NCBI GenBank assembly: GCA_963843685.1
Contig: CAWJLO010000008.1
Span: 310,001-374,000 of the forward strand
Direction: 5' to 3'
Origin: DASQHL01 sp963843685
GTDB taxonomy: Bacteria > Chloroflexota > Dehalococcoidia > DSTF01 > JACRBR01
DNA length: 64,000 bases
How positions within the stretch are numbered: position 1 is the first letter of the stretch; each line of letters begins with the position of its first letter. Of the stretch, positions 1 through 7,951 are shown piece after piece. Position numbers and translations under genes: made by a program. A model generated the notes under the pieces. It was given only the letters and a program-made list of their open reading frames with translations. It made no database searches and had not been told where the DNA came from.

Positions 1-84
1 ACGGGCGTTCGTCAACCGGCTGTATAGGTGCCGTCTCCGCCCTGACGGGCGCCGCCTCCCGGCTCCTCACGGGCTGGGGAGGGG

Positions 85-114
85 GTAGCACCCAGAAATA
101 GGGGTATTCGCCCC
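85..114 (+). promoter_or_regulatory. Archaellum-regulon upstream element before the kinase gene
   Basis: GCACCCAGAA at 88-97 is followed by GGGGTATTCGCCCC at 101-114. The same 14-mer occurs exactly at 5976-5989 before archaellin gene 3. The first block, GCACCCAGAA, recurs at 7760-7769 before archaellin gene 5. The element ends 41 bases before the start codon at 156. The sharing suggests the kinase-like gene is co-regulated with the archaellins. Whether this is a promoter core or an operator cannot be told from sequence. Confidence 0.5.
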
Positions 115-155
115 TGCCCGGCGTAGGTGCCAGCACCGACCATGGATTCAACATC

Positions 156-2999
156 ATGGAGGCAGAGAAGGGCACGGACCTGTCGCAGGACGGCGATGGA
201 ACACCCCGCGCACGCTCCGGGCTGCGCCTGTCTGCCTTTCGCATCCCCCGCCCAACCCTGCACATCAGCCTGAGGCCGAGTCTCCGATTGCGGCGGGGCG
301 CCGGCAAGTCGGTCCCCGCTGAGGCCGCGACGCCGGGGCCACGCTCGCGCGGGTTGAACTTGCCGGGCTGGCGGCCGTCCCCGTCCGTTGCGGCGATCTG
401 CGTGGTCGTGGCCGCGGTCGCCTTCATGGCGACCGTCACGTTCTACGCCTCGCAGCAGTTCAGCAGGCGGGCGGCCGACACGCGCGCTTCGAGCGAGGCG
501 ACGTCATTCGCGGCACACAGCGGGACGCTCGCCACGGGAGACGCGTTCAACGGCTACATCGAGATGCTCCGATATGCCGACGACCCCGTCGTGCACAGCA
601 AAGCATCGACGCAGGAGGCGCGGGTCAGCGCGATGCAGCAGCTCCTGTATCTGAACGTCAACAATTTCTCGTCGCTGACCATCGCGGACCGGGCCGGGCT
701 CGTGCTCGCCACGACGGACCCGTCGATCGTCTCGGTGGCCGACAGCCCGACGTTCGTGAAGACGCGGGCAAACCTCTCGCCGGCGAACTCGGACATCGTC
801 CTGTCCACGCCCGGCAAGGCGGGCTACATCGAATACACGGCGCCGCTCAAGGACGAGGACGGCACGACGTGGGGGGTGATCATCGGGCGCGCGGACCCGG
901 CGCGAATCTGGAAGGGCACGCTGGGCGCGGCCGTCGACGGGAGCCGCAACGTCATCATCAACAGCGACGGCCTGTTCGCCGCGGGGGTGCCGGACGAGCT
1001 GCTCGGGCAGCCGTGGCGTGGGTCGGCGGTAGGCAACGGTGGCGTGAGCGCGAACATCGCCGGCGTGAGCTCCATCTGCGGTCTGGCGCCGATCGGCAAG
1101 GACACGCAGATCGACGTCGGGCTGAACGTGGCATCGTGCCTCCCGACCTCCGTGATCGAAGCGGAGTACGGCCACGCGATGGGCAAGCAGGGGCTTGTCA
1201 CGCTCGCGGCGGCGGTGCTGACGCTGGTGCTCGGCGGGGGGCTGTTGTTGATGCTCGGACGAGGCTCCGGCGCGCCGGCGATGGAGGTGCGGCCGACCGT
1301 GACGGCCGCGGACGTCGCGGAAGCGCGCGTCGCGGCGCTGGCGTCAACGCCTGACACGGAGCGGGAGGCGGCCGGGGCCGAACCGGTCGCCGGGAACCGC
1401 CCCGAAGCGGAGGCGCCACCTGAAGCGGAGCCGGAGGACCTGCGGGAAGAGCCGGCCGGCGGCGAAGCCTCGGAGGAGGGCGTCACGCAGGCCGCCGCTC
1501 CGACGGACGAAGCCATTGAGCCAGCCGGAGCCGAGGCTCCGAGTGAAGCGACCATCGAGCGGCTGAGTGAACCGCCACCGCCGCTCGCCGTGGACGCGCT
1601 GACGCTGATCGAGGCGTACGAGCAGCGGAACGCGCGGCTGTCGGAGCGCTTGCGCGAGTCGGTGCAGGCGCGGCTGCTCGTGGCGTCCGCGCAAGCGGAG
1701 GAGGCGTACAAGCTGGCGCAGGCGGAGCCTGAAGAGGAGCAGGGGGCCGCCGACCAACTCCACGCGCAGGCGATGGAAGAGCTGGCACAGCTGCAGGAGC
1801 AGGAGCTGCGCGCCATCAGCCAGGAGCTGCACCCGACGCTGATCCGCATGGGGCTCCCGGGTGCGCTTCGGTCGCTGGCCAAAGAGTTCACGGAGGCCAT
1901 CGCGGTCACACTGGACGTGGACCCCACCGCGGACTCCGTTGGCCGGGCGGCCGGCCGCGCGGCGATCCCGATGGGACAGCGACTGACGTTGTACCGGTTC
2001 GCCACCGAGGCGATCCGGGCGCTGGCCGGCACCGGGGCGCCGTCTTGCACGCTGGCGCTCCATCGGGAGGAGGGCGTGCTGGCGCTGCGTGTCACCGGCA
2101 TGACGGGCGATCAGGAAGGCGCGTCGCTCGATCGGAGCGCGTTCGCCGCAAGCGGTCTGGCCGCGGAGGCTTACGGTGGATTCGTCGCCGTTTCGCGACG
2201 CGGCGAGGAAGCGATGCTCGCGATGGAGGTCCCGGCGCAGCCCGCGGAGGAGTTGCCCGAGGTTGACCTCGTCGCCTTCGAGGCAGAGGCGGCACGCGAA
2301 CTAGCGCCCAATGACGACACGGAGCGGGCAGACGGTGGCGAAGCCACGTCCGTGGCCCCGAACGTGACCGTATTCACGCTCCCGTCTGACGAGGCGGACG
2401 AGACCGCCGGAGACGGGGAGCCGGAGCAGGAGGGCGATGAGCCTGCTGCCGAGGCCGACGCGGGCGATGTTGCCACGCCTCCCAACGTCACGGTGTTCAC
2501 GTTGACTCCAGAGACTGGCGATGAAGCCGCTCCCGACGCAGCGGATCCCGAGTCCGGCCCGCCGGCCCCGGGGCTTGCGACGCAGGGCGCAGACCCGGAC
2601 CTGACCGGCGCGCTGGAGGCGCTGCGGGACGAGTCGGCCGACTTCCTCGAGATCGGCCTCAGCATCGACCTGGCGCAGGGCCAGGATGCGATCGACGTGC
2701 CGCAGCGGAAGACGGCCGTAGAGCTCGCGCGGGCCGCGGTCCAGGCGCTGCGGCAGGCGCACGCGCAGCGCTGCAGCGTGTCGGTGAGGCACAGCTCGGA
2801 CACGCTGACGGTGAGCATCATTGCCGAGACCGACGGCACGCCCTTCGACGCCGCGCCCATTCAGCCCGTGGAGGCCGCCGTAGAGGCGCTGGGGGGCTAT
2901 GTGGCGGTGAGCCGGCGCGAGAACAACGTCTCGATCACCGCCGAAATCCTGGCGCCGGCGATCTCGACCGGCGCCGGATCCTCCAGCGACGCGGCCTGA
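156..2999 (+). CDS. Membrane histidine-kinase-like sensor with degenerate ATPase modules
   Basis: A 947-residue protein. After about 77 basic cytoplasmic residues comes one membrane helix (about 78-97), an extracytoplasmic region of about 250 residues resembling a Cache sensor, and a second helix (about 347-367). A long acidic Ala/Pro linker leads to a helical dimerisation segment with the H-box ISQELHPTLI (His559), as in HisKA_3 kinases paired with LuxR-type regulators. The ATPase-like part starts LTLYRFATEAIRAL but has no recognisable DxGxG box. A second similar module lies at the C-terminus; both end in GGF/YVAVSRR. The linker repeats PNVTVFTL twice. No Shine-Dalgarno sequence precedes the ATG. 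It may be a pseudokinase sensor for the archaellum genes (inference). Confidence 0.7.
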   Translation: MEAEKGTDLSQDGDGTPRARSGLRLSAFRIPRPTLHISLRPSLRLRRGAGKSVPAEAATPGPRSRGLNLPGWRPSPSVAAICVVVAAVAFMATVTFYASQQFSRRAADTRASSEATSFAAHSGTLATGDAFNGYIEMLRYADDPVVHSKASTQEARVSAMQQLLYLNVNNFSSLTIADRAGLVLATTDPSIVSVADSPTFVKTRANLSPANSDIVLSTPGKAGYIEYTAPLKDEDGTTWGVIIGRADPARIWKGTLGAAVDGSRNVIINSDGLFAAGVPDELLGQPWRGSAVGNGGVSANIAGVSSICGLAPIGKDTQIDVGLNVASCLPTSVIEAEYGHAMGKQGLVTLAAAVLTLVLGGGLLLMLGRGSGAPAMEVRPTVTAADVAEARVAALASTPDTEREAAGAEPVAGNRPEAEAPPEAEPEDLREEPAGGEASEEGVTQAAAPTDEAIEPAGAEAPSEATIERLSEPPPPLAVDALTLIEAYEQRNARLSERLRESVQARLLVASAQAEEAYKLAQAEPEEEQGAADQLHAQAMEELAQLQEQELRAISQELHPTLIRMGLPGALRSLAKEFTEAIAVTLDVDPTADSVGRAAGRAAIPMGQRLTLYRFATEAIRALAGTGAPSCTLALHREEGVLALRVTGMTGDQEGASLDRSAFAASGLAAEAYGGFVAVSRRGEEAMLAMEVPAQPAEELPEVDLVAFEAEAARELAPNDDTERADGGEATSVAPNVTVFTLPSDEADETAGDGEPEQEGDEPAAEADAGDVATPPNVTVFTLTPETGDEAAPDAADPESGPPAPGLATQGADPDLTGALEALRDESADFLEIGLSIDLAQGQDAIDVPQRKTAVELARAAVQALRQAHAQRCSVSVRHSSDTLTVSIIAETDGTPFDAAPIQPVEAAVEALGGYVAVSRRENNVSITAEILAPAISTGAGSSSDAA

Positions 3000-3137
3000 C
3001 ACCGACAACGGCACGGCGGGCGCGGCCCACGACATTCGACGATGCAGGAACCAAGCCACGTCGCGGCAGGCGGACGTCGACTCGACGCGACCAGCGGCGT
3101 CGGACAGTCTGTGAACAGAGACCGGCGGTGAGGGGAA

Positions 3138-3845
3138 CTAGGCGGCCTTGCGGCCTGGGTGGGACTCGTCGGGGTCGTCGCCGGAGCCAACCGTCTCCTG
3201 CAGATAGAGGAGCACCGCCTTCACACGGGGGTGGGCGGCGTTGTCACGGCTCAGGTTGAGCTGCCCGAAGATGGCGTTGATGTGGTTCTCGACCGACTTC
3301 TCCTCGAGCACGAGGGAGCGGGCGATGGCAGCGTTGTTGTAGCCCTTGGCCATCAGCGAGAGGACTTCCAGCTGGCGCCTGGTGAGCGCCGAAAGCCGCG
3401 TCTCGCGGCGCCCGAGGCTCTCGACGACCAGCGGATCGAGCACTACGAGGCCCATGGCAGCGCCATCGATGGCGCGCACGAGCGTGGCGACATCGGTCAC
3501 GGACTGCCGGAGCAGGTACGACCAGCCGGCCGCCCGGAAGGCCGGCAGCGCGGCCAGGGTGCGCCTGTCGGGGTGCTCGCCGAGGAATACGATGCGGGCG
3601 CTGGTGCGGGAGCCTGAGATCGCCTGTGCGACGGCGAGAGCGTCGTGTTCGCTGTCGCTGTCCAGCCCCACAAGCGCGACATCGGGCCGCTCGCTGCCCG
3701 CCAGGCGGATGGCCTCGGCCGCGTCGCCCGTCACTCCGACGACGGCGAGGCGGGCTTCCGCCATCAGCACCGTGCGGAGCATATCGCGCAAGAGGCCGTC
3801 GGCCTCCACAACCAGGACGCTGATGCGATTCTGTTGATCTAGCAT
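3138..3845 (-). CDS. LuxR/NarL-type response regulator with atypical receiver
   Basis: A 235-residue protein starting at the ATG preceded by GAGGGGAC; a longer reading frame upstream lacks this signal. The N-terminal receiver (about 8-125) has the right fold pattern, but the phospho-acceptor position reads ALVGLDS, with Gly where Asp is expected. The usual Thr/Ser and Lys switch positions are Gly (VFLGE) and Arg (YLLRQ). The C-terminus is a normal LuxR helix-turn-helix (LTRRQLEVLSLMAKGYNNAAIA, with SVENHINAIFGQL). It is convergent with the kinase-like gene and divergent from the archaellin genes across 376 bases, so it is the obvious candidate regulator of both (inference). Confidence 0.8.
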   Translation of the reverse strand: MLDQQNRISVLVVEADGLLRDMLRTVLMAEARLAVVGVTGDAAEAIRLAGSERPDVALVGLDSDSEHDALAVAQAISGSRTSARIVFLGEHPDRRTLAALPAFRAAGWSYLLRQSVTDVATLVRAIDGAAMGLVVLDPLVVESLGRRETRLSALTRRQLEVLSLMAKGYNNAAIARSLVLEEKSVENHINAIFGQLNLSRDNAAHPRVKAVLLYLQETVGSGDDPDESHPGRKAA

Positions 3846-4070
3846 ACCTGTCCCCTCGGTTATCGGGCCGGCCGCGCGCGCTGAATATGCGGGAGTGCGC
3901 TGATTCTGCGCTGACGCGGAATCACAAGACACCGTCACCGGCCGACGCGCGCCGCGCCAGGCGAGGCGTAAGGGCAGGGCCATCGGGCGTTCCCTGATCC
4001 GGCGCTGGCTCGCTTACGGCCGTTGGGGCGCGCATCCAGATTCGCGCTGGGTGTTGGCCCCCACTCGAAT

Positions 4071-4134
4071 CAGGTGCGACCACCATGCGAGAGAACCCTT
4101 AGGAACACGAACCTACATCCGTACGGGAACGTAC
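4071..4134 (+). promoter_or_regulatory. Conserved leader element of archaellin gene 1
   Basis: Three blocks are shared with the leader at 4941-5004 at identical spacing: CAGGTGCGACCACC (4071), CCCTTAGGAACACGA (about 4096) and the inverted repeat GTACGGGAACGTAC (4121-4134). The 3846-4221 interval has no gene. Besides this element it must hold the start signals of the minus-strand regulator gene. Probably promoter plus regulator binding site. Confidence 0.55.
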
Positions 4135-4221
4135 ACAACGAGCGTCGCGAACGGTCCATCGCCCCGCGGGACCTTCGCCCACTGCGGACAGGGTCCAGAC
4201 TCCAACGAGGAGGAGTGCGCG

Positions 4222-4809
4222 ATGAAACGGATCAGGGAATTCGTCCGGAACCTACGGCAAGAGCGCGGCATCACCGGGCTGGAAACAGCGATCGTGCTCA
4301 TCGCCTTCGTGGTGGTAGCGGCGGTGTTCGCGTTCGTCGTGCTGAGCACGGGTCTCTTCAGCTCCGAGCGTGGCAAGGAGACCGTCTACGCCGGACTCGC
4401 CAAGACGCGCGGCTCGATGGAGCTCACGGGCGGCGTGATCGCGACGTCCAACGGCACCAGCATCACGAACATCACATTCGACGTGACGCTGGCGGCCGGC
4501 GGTGACAATGTGAACCTGAACTTCGTGGATCCTTCGAACCGGACGGTCATCAGCTACCAGGACGACGCCAATTCAATCTCCGACGTCACCTACAACACGA
4601 ACGTGATCACCGGCAACGCGGACAACTTGCTGGAGCAGGGCGAACTGCTGGAGGTCACGATCGACATGACGCAGACCGCGCTCGCCGCGGTCACCCTGGG
4701 CACGAACGACACCTTCACGTTCGAAGTGAAGCCGCCGTCCGGTTCGTACATGGTGATCCAGCGCACCACGCCCGCGTCCATCGCGCACACGATTCTCAAC
4801 CTGAACTAG
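4222..4809 (+). CDS. arlB: Archaellin (archaeal-type flagellin) 1
   Basis: A 195-residue filament subunit. Residues 1-16 are a positively charged class III signal ending ERG, followed by the mature start ITGLETAIVLIAF and a long hydrophobic helix ending STGLFS. This is diagnostic of archaellins: in archaea a prepilin peptidase cuts after the Gly. The rest is a Thr/Asn-rich beta domain without cysteine and with several N-x-S/T sequons (NGT, NIT, NRT, NDT), ending in the conserved MVIQRTTPAS region. The start is fixed by ACGAGGAGGAGTG before the ATG. The frame stays open upstream to 4051, but that extension would bury the signal. First of five paralogues, with its own leader and hairpin. Confidence 0.92.
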   Translation: MKRIREFVRNLRQERGITGLETAIVLIAFVVVAAVFAFVVLSTGLFSSERGKETVYAGLAKTRGSMELTGGVIATSNGTSITNITFDVTLAAGGDNVNLNFVDPSNRTVISYQDDANSISDVTYNTNVITGNADNLLEQGELLEVTIDMTQTALAAVTLGTNDTFTFEVKPPSGSYMVIQRTTPASIAHTILNLN

Positions 4810-4817
4810 CAACGCTC

Positions 4818-4850
4818 GGGGCCGGACCGCCGTCAGGGCGGTCCGGCCCC
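4818..4850 (+). terminator. Hairpin after archaellin gene 1
   Basis: GGGGCCGGACCGCC (4818-4831) pairs perfectly with 4837-4850 across a 5-base loop, 8 bases after the stop codon. There is no U-tract, so it may terminate partially or protect the 3' end. Confidence 0.6.
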
Positions 4851-4940
4851 AGGCGCAGCCCAACCCCCTACGCAATTCCCCCGCACCTTCCTCCTGAGAG
4901 CCCCTCGTGAATTCGAGTGGGTGCCTCCGCCTTGTCAAGT

Positions 4941-5004
4941 CAGGTGCGCCCACCGTGCAACGGATTCCCTAGGCATACGACCCTTGAACAGTACAGGGAC
5001 GTAC
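4941..5004 (+). promoter_or_regulatory. Conserved leader element of archaellin gene 2
   Basis: CAGGTGCGCCCACC (4941), CCCTAGGCATACGA (about 4968) and GTACAGGGACGTAC (4991-5004) match the gene 1 leader at the same offsets (0, about 26, 50). The interval 4810-5247 holds a hairpin, this element and about 240 further leader bases with no gene. Part of the later leader (GCAGGG and CTCTGG near 5020-5040) resembles the gene 4 leader. Confidence 0.55.
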
Positions 5005-5247
5005 TGGGCAGGCCAGTCGCAGGGATGGCGCAACTCTGGTCCCCGGGCGCCGTTCGCCCAGCGGGGGGACGACGGCCGGGTAGCAACGGAGTGCGCGACC
5101 AGCCTGAACTACACAAACGAGGAAAGCGATCCAGGCTACGTCGCTTCATTGAAGGAGGTGGCACGCAACAAGCAACGCACCGTTCCGAATGGGAGGTCCC
5201 CGAGGGGGGCCCATCAACGAGAACTTCCAACCATGGAGGGTAAAGCA

Positions 5248-5835
5248 ATGAAGCGGATTATGAACTTCGTGCGCCGGGCGCGCGAAGAGCGCGGAATCAC
5301 AGGCCTGGAGACCGCCATCGTCCTCATCGCGTTTGTGGTCGTGGCGGCGGTGTTCGCCTTCGTCGTGTTGAGCACCGGTCTCTTCAGCTCCGAGCGTGGC
5401 AAGGAGACCGTCTACGCCGGTCTCGCCAAGACGCGGGGTTCGATGGAACTCACCGGCGGCGTCATCGCGACGTCCGACGGCACGAAGATCACCGACATCG
5501 CCTTCGACGTCACTCTGGCCGCCGGTGGCGACCAGGTGAACCTGAACTACAGCGACTCGACGAACCGTGCCGTCATCAGCTACCAGGACAGCGCGAACTC
5601 CGTGAACGACGTGACGTATGTCACGACGGTCATCACGGGGAACAGCGACGACCTCCTGGAGCAGGGTGAGTTGTTCGAGGTCAGCATCGACATGACCCAG
5701 ACGGCGCTGGCCGCGGTGTCGCTGGGCACGAACCAGACCTTCACCTTCGAGGTGAAGCCGCCGACGGGCTCGTACATGGTCATCCAGCGCACGACCCCGG
5801 CGTCGATCACGAACACCGTCATCAACCTGAACTAG
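5248..5835 (+). CDS. arlB: Archaellin 2
   Basis: A 195-residue archaellin with the 16-residue class III signal ending EERG, then ITGLETAIVLIAF and the same hydrophobic helix as its paralogues. The globular part differs from archaellin 1 mainly in the middle third (NYSDSTNRAVISYQ, VTTVITGN). GGAGGGTAAAGCA before the ATG fixes the start, although the frame is open back to 4921. It ends in INLN like archaellins 1, 3 and 4. A strong terminator follows, so it is probably transcribed as its own unit. It is likely a filament component; which archaellin is the major one cannot be told. Confidence 0.92.
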   Translation: MKRIMNFVRRAREERGITGLETAIVLIAFVVVAAVFAFVVLSTGLFSSERGKETVYAGLAKTRGSMELTGGVIATSDGTKITDIAFDVTLAAGGDQVNLNYSDSTNRAVISYQDSANSVNDVTYVTTVITGNSDDLLEQGELFEVSIDMTQTALAAVSLGTNQTFTFEVKPPTGSYMVIQRTTPASITNTVINLN

Positions 5836-5859
5836 CCCGTCCGATCCACGGACAGCACG

Positions 5860-5896
5860 AAAGAGAGGCGGCCCCTTCCGGGGCCGTCTCTCTTTT
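5860..5896 (+). terminator. Intrinsic terminator after archaellin gene 2
   Basis: AAGAGAGGCGGCCCC pairs with GGGGCCGTCTCTCTT around a TTCC loop and ends in a T-run (5893-5896). This is the clearest rho-independent terminator in the archaellin block. Confidence 0.85.
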
Positions 5897-5956
5897 CATG
5901 CTCGGGACGAACCAGTGCCGGCGATCACCGAGGGGTCACCCCTAGGCGATCCGGGA

Positions 5957-5989
5957 GTACGCACCCCCTAAGGTTGGGGTATTCGCCCC
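5957..5989 (+). promoter_or_regulatory. Upstream element of archaellin gene 3
   Basis: GTACGCACCC (5957-5966), then GGGGTATTCGCCCC (5976-5989), identical to 101-114 upstream of the kinase-like gene. It lies 97 bases before the archaellin 3 start. The GGGG/CCCC ends form a short inverted repeat. Confidence 0.55.
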
Positions 5990-6085
5990 GTCGATCAGCG
6001 CGGGCCGCACGTCGATCCTCATTCGTGCAGATACTCCGGCTTCGGCGCCGGGCGAAGCGCGACAGCCAATCGAGGGGAGCGTGCG

Positions 6086-6673
6086 ATGAAACACATCAAG
6101 AAGCTCTGGAGAGCGAACCGGGAAGAGCGCGGCATCACGGGTCTCGAAACCGCCATCGTCCTGATCGCATTCGTGGTCGTGGCGGCGGTGTTCGCCTTCG
6201 TCGTGTTGAGCACCGGCCTCTTCAGCTCGGAGCGCAGCAAAGAGACTGTGTACGCCGGACTGGCGAAGACGCGGGGGTCGATGGAGCTGACGGGCGGCAT
6301 CATCGCCACGTCCAACGGGACGAAGCTCACGAACGTCACCTTCGACGTGACCCTGGCCGCGGGCGGCGACTCGGTGAACCTGAACAACGCCGATTCCAGC
6401 AACCGCGCCGTCATCAGCTACCAGGACGCCGCGAACTCCGTGAACGACGTGGCCTACGACACGAACGTGATCACCGGAAACGCGGACAAGCTGCTGGAGC
6501 AGGGTGAGCTGATGGAGATCAGCATCGACATGACCCAGACGGCGCTGGCCGCGGTGTCGCTGGGCACGAACCAGACGTTCACGTTCGAGGTGAAGCCGCC
6601 GACTGGTTCGTACATGGTGATTCAGCGCACCACGCCGGCGTCGCTGTCGTACACGATCATCAACCTGAACTAG
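6086..6673 (+). CDS. arlB: Archaellin 3
   Basis: A 195-residue archaellin. Signal MKHIKKLWRANREERG (16 residues), then ITGLETAIVLIAF and the shared helix, where SSERS replaces SSERG of the paralogues. The C-terminal two thirds are close to archaellins 1 and 2, with NGT, NVT and NQT sequons. The ATG is preceded by GAGGGGAGCGTGC. It is the only archaellin whose upstream element carries the same 14-mer as the kinase-like gene, which could mean distinct timing. No strong terminator follows, only weak inverted repeats containing CAGGTG (6691) and CACCTG (6720). Confidence 0.92.
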   Translation: MKHIKKLWRANREERGITGLETAIVLIAFVVVAAVFAFVVLSTGLFSSERSKETVYAGLAKTRGSMELTGGIIATSNGTKLTNVTFDVTLAAGGDSVNLNNADSSNRAVISYQDAANSVNDVAYDTNVITGNADKLLEQGELMEISIDMTQTALAAVSLGTNQTFTFEVKPPTGSYMVIQRTTPASLSYTIINLN

Positions 6674-6751
6674 GCGCGGGGCTCCGCAAACAGGTGCGGG
6701 TGCCTACGAGAGACGGTGACACCTGACGCTCGGACCGGGCGGCCCTCGAAT

Positions 6752-6825
6752 CTACGCGGGTGGAGACACCCACGTAGTTCAGGTGCGTCCACCGTCAGGT
6801 GAGATTCCTTCGTGCTCGAATCTTC
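6752..6825 (+). promoter_or_regulatory. Leader element of archaellin gene 4 with adjoining hairpin
   Basis: CTACGCGGGTG (6752-6762) and CACCCACGTAG (6767-6777) form an 11-base inverted repeat with one mismatch and a GAGA loop. It abuts CAGGTGCGTCCACC (6780), the block found before genes 1 and 2. TCGAATCTTC (6816-6825) recurs in the gene 5 leader at almost the same offset. The interval 6674-7063 has no gene apart from this leader. Confidence 0.5.
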
Positions 6826-7063
6826 CAAGGAAGAAGGAACGAGCCAGGGTCAGCGCGGCAGGGTCGTCGCAGCTCTGGCCCAGGACCGCCACCCGTCGGG
6901 CGAGAGGTGTTCTCGGGTCCGAGCGGTAATCGCGACCAGGCCTGCGCGGCGGATGCAGGCAACTCGCTTCGAGAGGAGGTGCCTGCCGACGCCAACGAAC
7001 GCAGAGAACCGGGTCCCAGTGAGGGGACTCGAAAGGACTCCCAGTCATTCAGGAGGAATCGCA

Positions 7064-7651
7064 ATGAAGCGAGTCATGGGGTTCGCACGAAAGGCCGCAG
7101 AGGAGCGCGGCATCACCGGGCTGGAGACAGCCATCGTCCTGATCGCGTTCGTGGTCGTGGCGGCGGTGTTCGCGTTCGTAGTGTTGAGCACCGGCCTCTT
7201 CAGCTCCGAACGGGGCAAGGAGACGGTGTACGCGGGTCTCGCGAAGACGCGAGGGTCCATGGAACTGACCGGCGGCGTCATCGCGACGTCTGACGGCACG
7301 AAGATCACCGACGTCGCCTTCGACGTGACGCTTGCCGCGGGCGGCGACTCGGTGAACCTGAACTACAGCGACAGCACCAACCGGTCGGTGATCAGCTACC
7401 AGGACACCGCCAACTCGATCGCAAACGTTGTCTACACGACGACGGTGATCACCGGCAACTCCGACGAGCTGCTGGAACAAGGCGAACTGTTCGAAGTCAG
7501 CATCGACCTGACCCAGACCGCGCTGGCCGCGGTGACGCTCGGCACAAACACGACCTTCACGTTCGAGGTCAAGCCGCCGACGGGCTCGTACATGGTGATC
7601 CAGCGCACGACGCCGGCCTCGATCACCAACACGATCATCAACCTGAACTAG
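7064..7651 (+). CDS. arlB: Archaellin 4
   Basis: A 195-residue archaellin. Signal MKRVMGFARKAAEERG, mature start ITGLETAIV and the shared hydrophobic helix, then a beta domain closest by eye to archaellin 2 (ATSDGTKITD, NYSDSTNRSVISYQ). The start is set by AGGAGGAATCGCA. The frame is open upstream to 6812, but the extension is rejected for the same reason as in the other paralogues. It has its own leader and a terminator-like hairpin immediately downstream. Confidence 0.92.
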   Translation: MKRVMGFARKAAEERGITGLETAIVLIAFVVVAAVFAFVVLSTGLFSSERGKETVYAGLAKTRGSMELTGGVIATSDGTKITDVAFDVTLAAGGDSVNLNYSDSTNRSVISYQDTANSIANVVYTTTVITGNSDELLEQGELFEVSIDLTQTALAAVTLGTNTTFTFEVKPPTGSYMVIQRTTPASITNTIINLN

Positions 7652-7681
7652 CAGGCTGACGATCACAGCCGAGTAGCGAAT

Positions 7682-7711
7682 GGGGGCCGCCGCCGAGTGC
7701 GGCGGTCCCCC
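7682..7711 (+). terminator. Hairpin after archaellin gene 4
   Basis: GGGGGCCGCCGC pairs with GCGGCGGTCCCCC with one bulged T, 30 bases after the stop codon and followed by TT only. Confidence 0.6.
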
Positions 7712-7759
7712 TTCACGCCCCACGGCAACAGCGTCACACCCTGGCCGGGCGCGGTGTCT

Positions 7760-7818
7760 GCACCCAGAAGTCAGGTGGTTTCCCGATACGGGGAGACCCT
7801 GCATTCGATCGAATCTTC
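7760..7818 (+). promoter_or_regulatory. Leader element of archaellin gene 5
   Basis: GCACCCAGAA (7760-7769) matches the kinase-gene element at 88-97. CAGGTG follows at 7772, and TCGAATCTTC at 7809-7818 matches the gene 4 leader. It therefore links the two sub-types of the upstream element. The gap 7652-7951 otherwise holds the gene 4 hairpin and untranslated leader. Confidence 0.5.
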
Positions 7819-7951
7819 ACTTGGCGGATAGTGCGCTCGACCGGGCGGTCTCGGAGCCGTGGGCGGAGCGCACCAGGAGCCAGTGGCGGCAGGATGACGC
7901 CGGCCAGCAACAGTGACGTGTCGCTGGCAAGCAGGGATGCAGAAGGACGCA

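Noticed and set aside
4051..4221. N-terminal extensions of archaellins 1, 2 and 4 (open frames back to 4051, 4921 and 6812)
   Set aside because: They would place the class III signal peptide internally, cross the conserved regulatory element, and ignore strong ribosome binding sites at the short starts.
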